From Agapetus fuscipes (lineage: Eukaryota > Arthropoda > Insecta > Trichoptera > Glossosomatidae): a stretch of 64,000 bases of DNA. Numbering within the stretch: the first letter of the stretch is position 1; each line of letters starts with the position of its first letter. Where the stretch lies: NCBI GenBank assembly GCA_951799405.1, contig OX637361.1, positions 6,471,156-6,535,155 on the forward strand, read 5' to 3'. The position numbers and the translations under genes were made by a program. Under the pieces are notes generated by a model. The model did not search any database. It was not told the origin of the DNA and saw nothing but the letters and a program-made list of their open reading frames with translations. Shown one piece after another: positions 21,028-32,989 of this stretch.

Positions 21028-22439
21028 TAGAAAATGAGACCTAAATATAATGAAAATATTTTTTATGGCCAAATTTGTTTTAATACACTGGTTCTCTACC
21101 ACTGAGACCTACACTTCAATAATTTATAAAAAATGGTGAGGAACAGCGGAACGCACTGGTGGTAAATTAAAATATTATGTGCTCTGCACACAAATCCGTG
21201 TTTGTATTCAAGATGCAATAAATTGTTATAGTTTGTTTACAACACTATAATTATGTGTGCTGAATCTTTTATCTGAATATACAGTAAACACAACCATGGC
21301 GTTGTACAATAATTATATAAAAAGTAAAACGCTCTCAAGGAGCGTTGTGTTACTTTCTATACATTTTTGTGAAAAATGAAATGTGTAACAAATAATAAAT
21401 TAATTTATTTCGAAATAAAGTAAATACTTTTATTTAAAAAATGTACAACTTATTGCTTTTAATGAAAGTCAGGATTTTTTTGATATATTATAAAAAAGAA
21501 ACACAAAATGGCTAAGAAAAGTTTCTAAGCCCTACCGGTGAATTCTAAAAGCGTTTACCTAACCATAGCGTTTATCCAAAAGTTTATAAAAACTAAATCG
21601 CTGGGGAGTAACGCCATCTAATCATGATGAGTCAAAGTTATTTGACATAAAATTACGATTTTAGTTTCATAAAACAATTAAAGAGGTTCTTTAGTCCCGA
21701 TATTAATAATCTTCTTAAGCTCTCGTATAACCTTAAATGCCAAATATATCTTTGCAACTTAGATTTTAGACTTCTAGTATTCAACTTCTCTATTCAGCAC
21801 TTCCAAACCAATAAAAAACCAAAGACAAAAAAAAATATTGAAATTAATAAATTAATCTAGTCGTAGTGTCAGCCCTGACTTATCGCCCGTCTCTCGCTCG
21901 TGGCCCATTGGCACCCGCCAGCACGTACCTACACAAGAAGCATCAAGTAAAGTAACCTAAGACCGCTCCGCTCCCCGCCCCGCTCGCCGCGCCGCTCACC
22001 GCTCCGCTCGCCGCTTGTTTTGGGAAGCGCACCCGGCGTTGATTCCCACGGTTCTGAGTGTAAGCAGTAAGATCACTTCACTACCACTCGCTCACGCTCA
22101 CGCTGTATAGGCTGTACAAGCAACTACTACTGTTGAAGGAGACCGGCGGGTGACGGGTCGGCAACCAGCTGCCTAAATATCAAATCTTGTTATTTATGAT
22201 ACCGCATCCATTATTTATTCCGACTTGGAAATCAAAAAAGTATATATGTGCAGCTAAAGATAAAATTGCCATGTATGTTTCATATCTAAATTAACACAAG
22301 CTGACCCGACAGGCACTATCCTGCCAAAATTGGAATATATTTGATAATGACCGTTTTGTGAAATTCTTGCAAGAAAATGGTAAAAATGTGAAAAAAAATT
22401 AAAAACAAGCTTTCAGCTTGTCGCTTATAAGAATATCTT
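21028..22439. other. Intergenic DNA with a GC-rich patch
   Basis: Mostly AT-rich. A 3'-end fragment of C (TATATCTTTGCAACTTAGAT) lies at 21745-21770. About 21880-22170 is GC-rich, with irregular CCGCT/CGCTC tandem units at 21963-22016. AACGCT-containing short palindromes lie near 21300-21360 and 21545-21610. No gene assigned. Confidence 0.45.
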
Positions 22440-22682
22440 CCGTGGTATTTATAGGTTGATATGACGCTGACCACACAAACTGTAAAAATGGTTAACTTTG
22501 CCACTTTGGCATCTACTCCTGTTTCAGGGAAGGTTGGCGCAAAAGTTGCAGGGTTTATGCTCATTTGAGGTATGCATTTTAACTCTTAACACATGCAGCA
22601 GCATTTGTAAGCACGAACTGGGCATGCACTAAACATGAAATTAAATGCTAATATATCTTTGCAACTTGGATTATATTACATT
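22440..22682 (+). mobile_element. Family C copy, diverged
   Basis: Starts TTATAGGTTGATATGACGCTG and ends TTGCAACTTGGATTATA, with several small indels. Confidence 0.8.
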
Positions 22683-23392
22683 AGATATTAATAGGAAAAG
22701 TTGAACCCATAATCCATTAGGTACAAATAGAATTCAAACTTGTTTTATGCACAAATGCGTACTTAAGTATTATTATAGAATCAATTTACTTGTTGGTATT
22801 AATAAACCTTTTTTGCATGCATCGTTTTTAGATAAAAATAAAAACGGACGTATTGCTTCTCTCGTTCTTGAGTGACGCGGTTACTAACGAACGTCTTTTC
22901 ATTTTTTTTTATATACGAGTAGTTAATAAATAATCTAGGGACTTCTTCAAATTAAAAAATAAACTATTCAACTACGACTGCAAAATGTGTTTTAGGTGGA
23001 TTTTTTAGATTTATTGTCTTTTCTAGGAGGTACTTAATTACGAGATAAATTATGTCGTCATTTTTTGTGCTTAGATAGGCGCCAAGTGCCACATCAGACA
23101 GATTTATCGCTATAGGCGAAATACAAGAAAAAAGTTGACAGTACCGAGAATCCAGCCTACAATTATTTTTGAGTAACTGTGTCTACTAGGTTTTGATTTC
23201 GCTACGAAAGTAAGGAGGTGTAAAGGATACCGATAACAATGCGAGGATCGTTTACAATAGCTTGTAAGCGTACACAGTTTGCAGAGAGAAAGAACGATAG
23301 AGCGACACAGATATGCAATTAGAAAAATCTAGTTAGAAAGTTCTAACTAGAAAATACAATGTTTAAGTGTGTAAAATAATATATCATACATT
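22683..23392. other. AT-rich intergenic DNA
   Basis: No gene or repeat unit recognised. Confidence 0.4.
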
Positions 23393-23775
23393 GGTCTGCG
23401 GCTGACCACCCATGCTGCAGAAAATGGTTCACTTTACCAATGACACCCCTGTTTAAGGGAAGGTTGGTAAAAGTTGCAGTGTGTATTTTTTGTATTTTTT
23501 ATGTTGTAGGTTCCAGGATTTGTAGGTTGGCCGTGAGGCTGACTACCCATACTGTAAAAAATGCTTCACATTGCCAATGTTACCCCTGTGTCAGGGAAGG
23601 TCGGCAAGAGTTGCAGTTGCAGGAGTACATATCTTTGCAGCTTAGATTTAGATTTAGATTTTAGGTTCACATGCGGCATGTGCAAGCGAGAACTTATACA
23701 ATTCTGCTTGTGAGAATGCATATAATATGAATCCTCAATGTTACATATACTTTTAACTTAGATAAGATTAAATAA
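23393..23775 (+). mobile_element. Family C copy split by another C copy
   Basis: Outer parts are 23393-23513 and 23669-23775. Joined at the duplicated TAGGTTC (23507-23513 and 23662-23668), they restore the consensus TGTTGTAGGTTCACATGCGG exactly. Confidence 0.88.
23514..23661 (+). mobile_element. Inner family C copy with 7-bp target duplication
   Basis: Runs from CAGGATTTGTAGGTTGG to CTTAGATTTAGATTTAGATTT. It has an internal deletion of the central third. Flanked by TAGGTTC on both sides. Confidence 0.85.
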
Positions 23776-24247
23776 AATTACGTTAGGCCATTGCCCACTG
23801 CGGGCAATAATGGACGTAGCGACAACGGCAGAAGAACAATCGCTCTCAGAGCTGCACTGGGCAGCACGAGTAGCATGAACAGGAGAAGTGGGAAGAGCGC
23901 GTGCTCATCTTTATTCACTCACCGTCTCGTCTTGTTCATTTTCCATCCAAGTAGAGCTTACAGATAAACCTCGCATAGAAAGAAGCGTTTCAGGGTATTT
24001 GCCCAGCTGGTTGTCTACCTCTGTCTCTGTGTATGCACGGGTGATCCCCCTCCCTCCCCCTCCTCCCCCCACCTCTCCCCTAGAGCGGTCAGCACGCTCT
24101 GCTGTGGTCAGCCTCTCAGCTTACTGCCGACAATTACTATTACTGCAATGAGCCACCTCACACCACAGGCCCGGCAGCGAACGAGCAGGGAAACTAACAC
24201 GCTTGGAGCACATTTTCTTCACTCACAGCCTGAACAAGCACTAATAT
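23776..24247. other. GC-richer intergenic segment
   Basis: Contains C-rich CCCTCCCCCTCCTCCCCCCA near 24048-24067. An 87-codon frame at 23888-24151 has a proline run but no recognisable domain. Not assigned. Confidence 0.4.
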
Positions 24248-24482
24248 AATCTAAATTGCAAAGATATGCAACATTGGAGATTCGCATTATATGCATTCTC
24301 ACAAGCAAACACGTACAGGTTCGCGCTTGTAGGGACATGCGGCATGTGGACCTACAACATAAAAACTCAAACCACAAATGACCATACACCCTGCAACTCT
24401 TGTCAGAAACAGGGGTGATATTGGCAAAGTGAACCATTTTCTGCAGCATGGGTGGTCAGCCTTATACCAACCTAATAGTCAA
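24248..24482 (-). mobile_element. Family C copy
   Basis: Minus-strand unit from TTGACTATTAGGTTGG to GCAATTTAGATTATATTAG. Confidence 0.85.
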
Positions 24483-24531
24483 GGGTCATCAATTTTCTTT
24501 CACGGATATGGTTTTTGTAAGTTACCATAGT

Positions 24532-24806
24532 AAGTCTAAATCTAAATCTAAATCTAAGCTGCAGAGATATATTATATCATTTAAGATTCATATTAAACGC
24601 ATTCCCACAAGCAGACATGTATAAGTTCGCGCTAACACAAACCGCAAGTGGACTTACAATATAAAAACCCAAATCTCAAATGAACATGCACCCTACAAGT
24701 CTTGCCGACCTTCCCTGAAACAGGGGTGACATTGGCAAAGTGAACTATTTTTACAGCATGGGTGGTCAGCCGCATACCAACCTGTAAGTCAAGGAATAAG
24801 TGCTCC
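24532..24806 (-). mobile_element. Family C copy with (TTAGAT)n tail
   Basis: Minus strand from TTCCTTGACTTACAGGTTGG to GCAGCTTAGATTTAGATTTA, with four tail units. This supports a variable microsatellite 3' tail. Confidence 0.85.
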
Positions 24807-24989
24807 ATGAAATTTCAGTTTTTAGAATACCAACAATTTTTCAATTACTCGACATAAATTTATACGTGAAGCGTTTTCAAACCCAACGTTGGTCGGAATA
24901 GGTCCACAGAGCCGGCGATTGTGCTAACTCCATAATGACGTTCTATGCCTCTTCTTTAGCAATCACCTCCGCCAGGCAACCAATCACAG

Positions 24990-25325
24990 TAACCACTCAC
25001 TACTGTGTTCTGATTCATACGTCACCACTGATTCACACATCGCTGCTGATTGATACTTCCCAACTGATTTATACTTCTAGACTACTGATTCACACATCAC
25101 TACTGATTAATACTTCAATACTGATTCACACATCACTACCGATTAATACTTCAATACTGATTCACACATCACTACCGATTAATACTTCAATACTGATTCA
25201 CACATCACTACCGATTAATACTTCAATACTGATTCACACATCACTACCGATTAATACTTCAATACTGATTCACACATCACTACTGATGTATACTTCTCTA
25301 CTGATTAACACTTCGCTGCCTTAGT
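24990..25325 (+). repeat. 36-bp minisatellite, block 1
   Basis: The period is 36 bp (ACTGATTCACACATCACTAC plus CGATTAATACTTCAAT), with about five near-identical units at 25095-25280 and degenerate units on both sides. As 36 is divisible by 3, an open frame repeats the 12-residue INTSILIHTSLP. There is no signal peptide or other evidence that it is translated. Confidence 0.85.
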
Positions 25326-25564
25326 TCTTGTTTGCCGTATACGCCATAGAGAAAATTTTACATGAGCAACGTTTGCATGTGTACTGGACCAATGTGTCTT
25401 ATAAAAACAAGGAATTTATTTAAAAAATATTTAAAAGAACTCTCACATTATCGAGTTTTACGGTTTTTCTTAGCTCAGATTGTGTAGAATTTGATTCATA
25501 AAACAACTGCATGAAAAAGTCATATTGACAAGATTGGCGTGTACGGTAAATAAGAACTGGGGGA
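25326..25564 (+). mobile_element. MITE-F core, ends degraded
   Basis: ACTCTCACATTATCGAGTTT and TCTTAGCTCAGATTGTGTAG match MITE-F copies at 36.2, 51.0 and 55.5 kb. It separates the two minisatellite blocks. The terminal repeats are not recognisable. Confidence 0.65.
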
Positions 25565-26045
25565 GCGACTTCTCTACTGATTCACACATCACTACTGATT
25601 GAGACTTCAATACTGATCTAAACTTCAATGCTCACATCACTGCACACATCACTTCTATTTAATTTTTTCCAACTGAGTTATACTTATACACTGATTCACT
25701 CTTCATTATCGATTTATACTTCACTACTCATCTGATTCACACATCAGCACTAATTGATACTTCCCAATAAATTTATACTTCTCGACTGATTAATAGATAC
25801 TTCTCTACTGATTCACATATCACTACTGATTAATCCTTTCCAACTGATTTATACTTCAACACTGATTCACCTATCACTATTGATTGAGACTTCAATACTG
25901 ATCTAAACTTCAATGCTGATTCACACATCACTTCTATTTAATCCTTTCCAACTGAGTTATACTTCAACACTGATTCACTCTTCAGTATCGATTTATACTT
26001 CACTACTGATTCACACATCATCACTAACTGATACTTCACCATATG
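25565..26045 (+). repeat. 36-bp minisatellite, degenerate block 2
   Basis: Diverged CTGATT-ACACATCACT and GATT-ATACTTC half-units continue over about 480 bp with variable spacing. Confidence 0.75.
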
Positions 26046-26539
26046 ACTGATAAAGCTCTCTTGACTAACTCGTATTGCACTAAATGAAGTCACTTAGATA
26101 AACTTTTTTGTCAAATCTATAGCTGATATATAGCAATCACTTCTACTAGATTTTTTTGCATTTATTAAAGTAGGTACTCGTAAATATCGCACGCATGCGC
26201 TAAAGTCAGCCAAGGTTGTGTCTTATGCACGAAATGCTAAAATGCAATCATCGCTTTTAAGTAAGCAATTAGTGCTATGAGAAACCTGTCAATATCTTCG
26301 TTAATAATCATTATTTTCTCTTATTTGCTCGATCATTTATTTTCAATAATTTACGTTTTTCTGTTTCATTAATTTTTCAACATATTACATATTACATAAT
26401 TTTTAAATGGTTAAGAGAACCTGAAACCAGCAGTAAATTGCAGGAGTAATTATCGCTACTTCATGATTTGTTTCGTATGAACTCGTACAATAATACAAAA
26501 AATAATAATTCACAAATATACTCTTATGCTTTTGACATT

Positions 26540-26728
26540 TATGGTTTAAATTTAATTTAATGTTTGCCCACAAGCAGACATGTGTGAATCTACGCTTACA
26601 AATGTCGCCAAACCTTAAATGAACATAAACCCTGCAACATAAATCCAGCCTTCCCTGAAACATAGTTGACATTGAAAAAAATGATCATTTTTTACAGTAT
26701 GGTTGGTCAGCCTCATCTCAATCTAAAA
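26540..26728 (-). mobile_element. Family C copy, diverged
   Basis: Minus strand: TGAGGCTGACCAACCATACTG through CAGGGTTTATGTTCATTTAA to the CACAAGCAGACATG-complement region. The terminal tail is not clear. Confidence 0.7.
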
Positions 26729-28189
26729 AATAAAGGATCTTTTTTATAATTAATAAGGACCACTTAAATAATAAAAATTCACTACGTTAAACAAAAAATA
26801 GCTTTATTTTAATAAAAATTCAACTTGAACAAGTTTTCAGTTTTATGAAAATTAAGATGATTTTACAAATTATTTCCCTTATGTACAAAATCTATTATTT
26901 TATTTTGCACTCTACATTTTGATGCAAAATCAGTTGTCAATTCCATATTTATTATGTTACTTGAACAAAAAAAATATATTTTAATTTTGAGGAGGAAAGT
27001 TTCTTATAATACCACTCATTGAAATAATATAATCTATTTAAACGTTATTTATTTAGTGAATAACTTAAGTACATATTTTTCGATAAAAAATATTTTTTTT
27101 TTGTGATTAAAATGTATCTATTCTTTGCTATTTTTGCATAAAGTGCATTTCGCAAGAAATTGAAAATAAATTTAAGTACAAATTTTTACTCACGCTTCAA
27201 TTTTATTCGTTCATTTTGCGAGCTAAATTAAATATGAAACAAATCATCAATCTTATGACACCACCCAGTATTTAAAAACTACATAAGTACTTGCAATAAC
27301 ATACTTTTATCTTATAATATATCAATTACATAACCTTGCAAAATTGCCAAGAATCCAATTAATCCTTAACTAATAATTGCGTGTAATCAGAAAGGATAAA
27401 ATGTTTTTTCAGTGAAATCGGATCTCAGAGATACGGGCTTGTTAATGTGTCCAACCCACGTGTTATGTGTCTGACATTTTTTCTATGCTACCCTCCCTGT
27501 CACAAAAGGACCCCTTATTTCCATTATCTTCGAGATACAAAACACATCTCCCCTTCGTTCGGTCTAAGATCTACCCCAAGTACAAAACTCTACTGGTAAA
27601 CTAACCCGAAGCGTTTACAAAAGAAATACTTTGAAAGGTAAACTCTCTCTTCAAAAGTTCTTTCAGATTGTATACGTTTATAATAATTAAACGCTGTAGT
27701 TAAGTTTGAACGTTAAATATACAGAGTTCTGGCCACGTGTTCCATGATCTGAATTTTATATCCTAGTTTCCCACGATACTTTTTTTTCCTTTACTTTTAT
27801 ATTCAACATGCCTGCTTGCTTTTTTTTTCAAGCCTCCTTCTCTCTAAGTGGAGTCTATTTATAGGATAATCTGAGACGTCGTTGATAAGTTAATGTTTCA
27901 GTGGATACTTTTATATTTTATATCTACACGTGTTTATCTACACCAGTTTCTAATTTGTAATTTACTTCTAAGTAAGGTAATTTTAATTAATTAGTCTTGT
28001 ATACTTAGTTTTGATTTTTTTAATGTAAAGTAGCAAAAACCAATTAATAAGACATGTGTGTTTTATGGATGAAAATTAGACAAAATTAAAATCCATGAGA
28101 TTACGTTATTTCTCGTTAGATACTTACGTGGTATTTTCAGAATTTATAATTTTTAATTTAAAGGCTATAATCTGAGTTCAAAAGATGTA
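26729..28189. other. AT-rich intergenic DNA
   Basis: Low-complexity A/T tracts. No repeats or credible coding sequence seen. Confidence 0.45.
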
Positions 28190-28528
28190 TTAAATTTAAG
28201 ATCCATACTACATGCATTTTCATAAGCAGACTTTCGCACTTACACATGCCGCATGTGGACTTACAACACAAAAACCCAATCTCAAATGAACATAGCATAT
28301 AACATTTCATTTTTTGTATTCCTGACTTTTTATTTTTGTATTATTGAGGTATTATTCTATTGTATGTATGTACAAGGCACAAAGTGCCGTAAATAAATAA
28401 ATAAATAAATAGCATAGCAACCCTGCTACTTTTGAGGACCTTCCCTGAAACAGGGATGACATTGGTAAAGTGAACCATTTTTTACGGTACGGGTGGTCAG
28501 CCTCATACCAACCTATTAGTCATTAGAT
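28190..28528 (-). mobile_element. Family C copy split by a LINE tail
   Basis: The 3' half is at 28190-28297 and the 5' half at 28413-28528. CATAGCA is duplicated at 28291-28297 and 28413-28419. Confidence 0.8.
28298..28412 (+). mobile_element. Very short 5'-truncated LINE tail with (AAAT)n end
   Basis: AT-rich 3' UTR, then the hairpin GGCACAAAGTGCC, then (TAAA)n. The same hairpin and tail in reverse lie at 43565-43640, at the end of a LINE ORF fragment. Flanked by the 7-bp duplication CATAGCA. Confidence 0.8.
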
Positions 28529-29689
28529 GAAAAAGACTATGCACTTTGTACTTATATATCGGTAGGTACGTTATACTAGTATATAAAGCAAAATTTATGC
28601 ATTCTAAAAACAAACAAAAAAAACTTTCCTCAATTATTTTAGTTCACCTACTCTCTTAAATCTAACCGTAGTACTACCTTCTTTTTATGTTATTCTTTCG
28701 TGATATGAAAAAAAGTAAGTAAGAAAAGTAAAACTGTGTGAATAAAAGAAAAAAAACTTCAGGTATGAATAAATCAAACCGTACCCACATTGTCAATAAT
28801 TACTTTATTTAATAAATCTTTCAACACAAAAAAAAACCAGCTACGCAAAAAAAAAACGCACCAAATGGTCAATATCTGAATCCAACCACATTGCTACGAT
28901 GGCTCAGCGACGCAAATCAAAATGGAAGTTATTATCCCTTCAGAATGTGCTACCCTAGGGTACCCTCATCGAAAGAAAATAATGGCACAAAAGGAGCGAG
29001 TGTTCCAATGAAAAGATTGATCGCAAGATACGAATTTGCTGGTTTCCCACGGTATGAGAAGGTACCCCTTGCCAATGGGCCGATTTCCTTTACAATATCT
29101 TAGGGGTTGTTTTTTTTACACACACACAAAATACGACCATCTGTCGCGTGTCATAAGTTTGTAGGGCTTTTGTTATCCCTTGGACTCGTAGATCTGGAAC
29201 TCGAGCATAAAAAAATCTGTATCGACTCAATCATGGAGTTGGTAAACTGAGTTGCGCTGTTCAAGTTGGTATATATTTTTTGCTACACGCTATAATCGAG
29301 TTAAAAACGTGAAGCTTTATACTTAGGATATTAGTTTGCTCCACGCCAATTCATTCCTCGGGCATTTAAATTCTTTTTTGTGCCCTTGATGAATGTAATT
29401 TACCTGTTTTTGTAGCGTTTTAAAAATGGTTTTGGTTATAGGAGACCTTAAGATGATCTAATTATCCTCTACATTTCTACAAAGTTTTTTTGTTATATTT
29501 GCGGAGTGAAAATTAGATATAAATAATAATTAACAATAACTTTTTAATGTAGGTACTCATAGTATATTAATAAATTAAAGAAAGTAAACAGTGTTTTAGT
29601 AAAATAAAGAATCATCTTGTTTTTGATCTATAAAATTTACTAAGGATCAAATATGAATTTTCACAGTGTTAATACGCAAACCATACAAA
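28529..29689. other. Intergenic DNA
   Basis: A 70-codon frame at 28891-29103 lies in somewhat less AT-rich DNA but has no recognisable domain. Nothing else seen. Confidence 0.4.
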
Positions 29690-29830
29690 ATGTAATAACT
29701 TTTTGTGAAAAACATAGTTGTATTTTCACAATTTATTTAAGTGACTTTAGTTTGTAACTCGGTTAACTGAAGATGAACGAATAAATTGTGAAAAGAAAAC
29801 TATGTTTTTCATAAAAACTTATTTTTAATT
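29690..29830. mobile_element. Palindromic MITE-like element
   Basis: TAATAACTTTTTGTGAAAAACATAG and TTTTCACAATTTATT pair with the downstream AATAAATTGTGAAAA and CTATGTTTTTCATAAAAACT. The arms are about 45 bp with a loop of about 35 bp. Confidence 0.6.
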
Positions 29831-29934
29831 TTGCTATGATCGTATCAGTGCTACAAAAATATAATTTAAATATATTACTTAATTCAATACAAAAAACGCT
29901 TTTAAGGTAATTACTAGGTGAAAGTGACACTGAG

Positions 29935-30165
29935 CAGGTCATGGTCAACAGGACCACGAAAGGTGACTGAAAAGGGTTATCCAATGGTGACCCAGAATGT
30001 CAAAGCAGGGAGTAAGGAGACCCCAATTGAGGTGGTAGGATGACATCAAGGGAACTGCAGGCAGAGGATGGCTGAACACAGCAGCCGATAGAAATGCATG
30101 GAGGAGATTGTAGGAGGTCTACGATTAAGAGTGGACTGAAAAGAAGCTGAACAAAATGTATAAGT
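29935..30165 (+). mobile_element. LINE C-terminal fragment (RTE-like family)
   Basis: Homologous to 57185-57385. Across frameshifts it encodes LR/WDDIK-TAGRGWLNTAAD followed by R-AWRRL, the usual end of the endonuclease-reverse transcriptase polyprotein. Inactive. The clade label is from memory of the motif and should be confirmed by search. Confidence 0.7.
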
Positions 30166-30844
30166 ATACATTTGTGAATAGAACAAGCTTCTTATGGAAT
30201 TGTCAACTGACAACTGATGTTGCTACAATATATGAAGCAAGTACAAAACACAAAAAGGTTTTAGATATCAGTTTAACGATATTAAAATTTCTGTAAAACA
30301 TTCGTAAATAGTAATTAAAATAAAATTAATCAATCGAATTAAAATAAAACAGAGTTTCATTAGGATTTTTGTTTCCATAAAATTTAGTAGAAGTCAACAG
30401 TTAAAACGCGTATTTGAATTATTGTAGTTAACATTTGGATTAATAATCTTGATGACTCAATGTGTCAGTTCAATGAATTGATTATTCCGAGTATTTTAAA
30501 ATATTTTATTTATAATAATATTATCAACACAATCTTCTTGTTGATAATTTAATCACTTTCTCGTTTATTTACACGCCCGGGATAAGAAGCCGGACTCGTG
30601 GGAACGCAGCGTTGGTAAGAGACACAATTTACAGTCAGATGCTCGAGTGACTCATTCCCTGATGAGGCGCGTCACTCTTTTTAGAGTCAAAGCCAACGGA
30701 CAAAAACTTGACCTTGAACCTCGCAAAATTTTGACAGCTTTTAAGCATTAAAAAAAAACAAAAATATATTTTTTAACGGTTAGCTCAGTCATCACAATAA
30801 ATTGAAAACCAGCTGAGAAACCCCCACGTCGACTGAAGTCTATT

Positions 30845-31195
30845 ACCTATCTATTATCTGAGTCGCAAAGATATATTAACATTTAAAATTCATTGATTTT
30901 TTTGAAACACTGTTTTTTTATTTTCACTCGATTATAATTAGTTTTATTTTAATTAGTATATACAAACGGATTCGACTCGATCATCTGATTGTACCTGAAG
31001 ATGATCGAGATTCACTTTGCCAATGTCACTCCCGTTTCAGAGAAGGTTGAGAAGAGTTGCAGGGTGTAGTTATGCTCATTTGAGAAATAGGTTTTTATGT
31101 TGTAGGTTCACATGCGGCATGCGCAACTTATACGTGTCTGTTTGTTAATATCACCTATGTTTCATATCTTTGCAACTTAGATTAGATTAGATAAG
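30845..31195. mobile_element. Two family C fragments
   Basis: A minus-strand 3' scrap (30845-30890) is followed by a plus-strand copy at 31010-31195. That copy starts at GATTCACTTTGCCAATGTC and ends GCAACTTAGATTAGATTAGA. The second is 5'-truncated with an intact tail. Confidence 0.75.
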
Positions 31196-31782
31196 ATTGG
31201 TGAAGAATAATAACTATTGTGGTTTACAATGGGGCAATGTTTTGAAGCACCAATAATTGTTACATCTTCGATGAATGGTTGTGGTATGTAAGAAGTTGTA
31301 AGAATTCGTCGTGGTAGCCGCTGGCAATATGGTTCTTCAATCAACCTCAAATTCTGTTGGCTTACGTCTCACACATAGCCTGAAGACATCACGAGTACCA
31401 CACGTGCCATCGTGAACTGCCATGACTCATTGATGACCACAAAAACAGTCAAAACAAACCGAAATGACTCATCGAAGACTGAGTCAATGATGACTTTATT
31501 TATACACAAGACAACTAGACAGATTAGTTTGGTGAGGTCAATTGTATACGTGAAACATTATTGTATTTTTACGTGGCTTGGCAGGTCCTCTCAACGTCGA
31601 TTAACCCTTGAGCGTAGGTTTTTCTTGGTCTTGGGCAGCTGTGAACAGCTCCTCCACAGTTTTCAGTGCCGTCAAGTCTTGCATATTGCTCAGACAAGAA
31701 ACTCTATACCTCCCATCCTCTTTTTTTCTTTAAAGATCTGGTACAACAATGTGTAAGTACTATTAATTAATTAGCATAAATT
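31196..31782. other. Intergenic DNA with unassigned 114-codon frame
   Basis: The frame at 31412-31756 (+) has no recognisable domain and no obvious start context. I do not call it a gene. Confidence 0.4.
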
Positions 31783-31908
31783 ATTCCTTGACTTATAGGT
31801 TGGTATGACACTGGCCACCCATACTGTAAAAATGGTTCACTTTGCCAATGTTACTCCTGTTTTAGAGAAGGTCGGCAAAGTTGCTGGGCTCATGTTCATT
31901 TGAGTTTT
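31783..31908 (+). mobile_element. Family C, 3'-truncated
   Basis: Starts at ATTCCTTGACTTATAGGTTGG and stops after ATGTTCATTTGAG. The 3' half and tail are missing. Confidence 0.8.
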
Positions 31909-32439
31909 CTGTTCCGACAGAGTTTTTTTTTTACATTTGAACAGCACAACGGTTGATTTATATCTGTCACTCGCGGGATTGTTGGTCCTTATTTATACAG
32001 ATTATTAAGATGATTCTCGAAACATGGAGAATCGTTACATACCAGCATGCTGGATTTCACCAGAATTTTCAATTGACACTTCATTAATCTCGAAACAATA
32101 CAAATTATTTTTAGGTACCTACCTATGAGTCTACTGATTTCTAGAGATTTCATAGACTTATTATTGAACTAACACTGACAAACCAATCACAATTACTAAT
32201 ATCTTGCATATACGTAACAAGATTATGCAACAGTTTGCAAGGATCTTTCTCGTAAAACCAAACCCAGTTGCTGTAAGACTGTCGGCAAGGCTTATGAAAA
32301 TAAATATGTTTCACACGCACAAGCTGCCCCGCTCTACGTCATTGCGAAATGTGCAACTTTACGCGGATGCGTTTGACATCCGGCATTCAGGTTTATGACG
32401 CAACTTGCCAATAAATAAATTATATTACTATGTGCTCAA

Positions 32440-32835
32440 CAACGGAAAAAACTTGTCTTTTTTCTATAGAGCTGAATATCCGTTTTCTTGTGTGAATCAT
32501 CATACATGGCAGTCGTTGGTACAATCGTGAAAGAGTAGCATTGGCATGGAGTTTGCAAAAAATGGCTAAAATTTATAAACCACATAGATATCGGCTTAGT
32601 ATTGAAAATAAATTCTACGTCAAATCAACACATTCAACGGAAAAAAACTTGTCTTTTTTCTATAGTGCTGAATATCCGTTTTCTTGTGTGAATCATCATA
32701 CATGGCAGTCGTTGGTCCAATCAGGAAAGAGTAGCATTGGCAGAAGTGTGCAAAAAATAGATGAAATTTCCATACCAAAAAGGTATCGACTTAATATTGG
32801 TGAGAAAAAAAATTTGAGTCGACCACATCAGAACT
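32440..32835 (+). repeat. 196-bp tandem duplication
   Basis: Two units begin AACGGAAAAAA-CTTGTCTT at 32440 and 32636. They share TGAATATCCGTTTTCTTGTG and CATACATGGCAGTCGTTGGT, then diverge towards the end. A 140-codon frame (32541-32963) spans unit 2, but equivalent positions in unit 1 are read in another frame, so coding is unlikely. Confidence 0.8.
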
Positions 32836-32879
32836 TGATGAAATTTAGTATGAAGGTTGTCCTTATACAGGGTTATTCA

Positions 32880-32989
32880 CAGCTCCTTTCGTCCATACCT
32901 GATCCATGGATCATATTTTTTTGCTGTATAAAAAAATCACGTAGGGTGGCAGATGAGTCATAGATTTGTTGTGTAGGAATAACACCGTA
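32880..32989 (+). repeat. Repeat L, interrupted on its right by the TA-flanked MITE
   Basis: GGGTGGCAGATGAGTCATAG followed by TTTGTTGTG and GAATAACACCGTA matches the complement of 35745-35830. There the sequence continues without the MITE. Confidence 0.6.

Noticed and set aside
24990..25325. Regular direct repeats that resemble a CRISPR array
   Set aside because: The 36-bp units are contiguous without unique spacers, and the genome context is animal; it is a minisatellite.
31412..31756. 114-codon plus-strand frame as a host gene
   Set aside because: No domain, no splice or promoter support that I can read, and amino-acid content typical of a chance frame.
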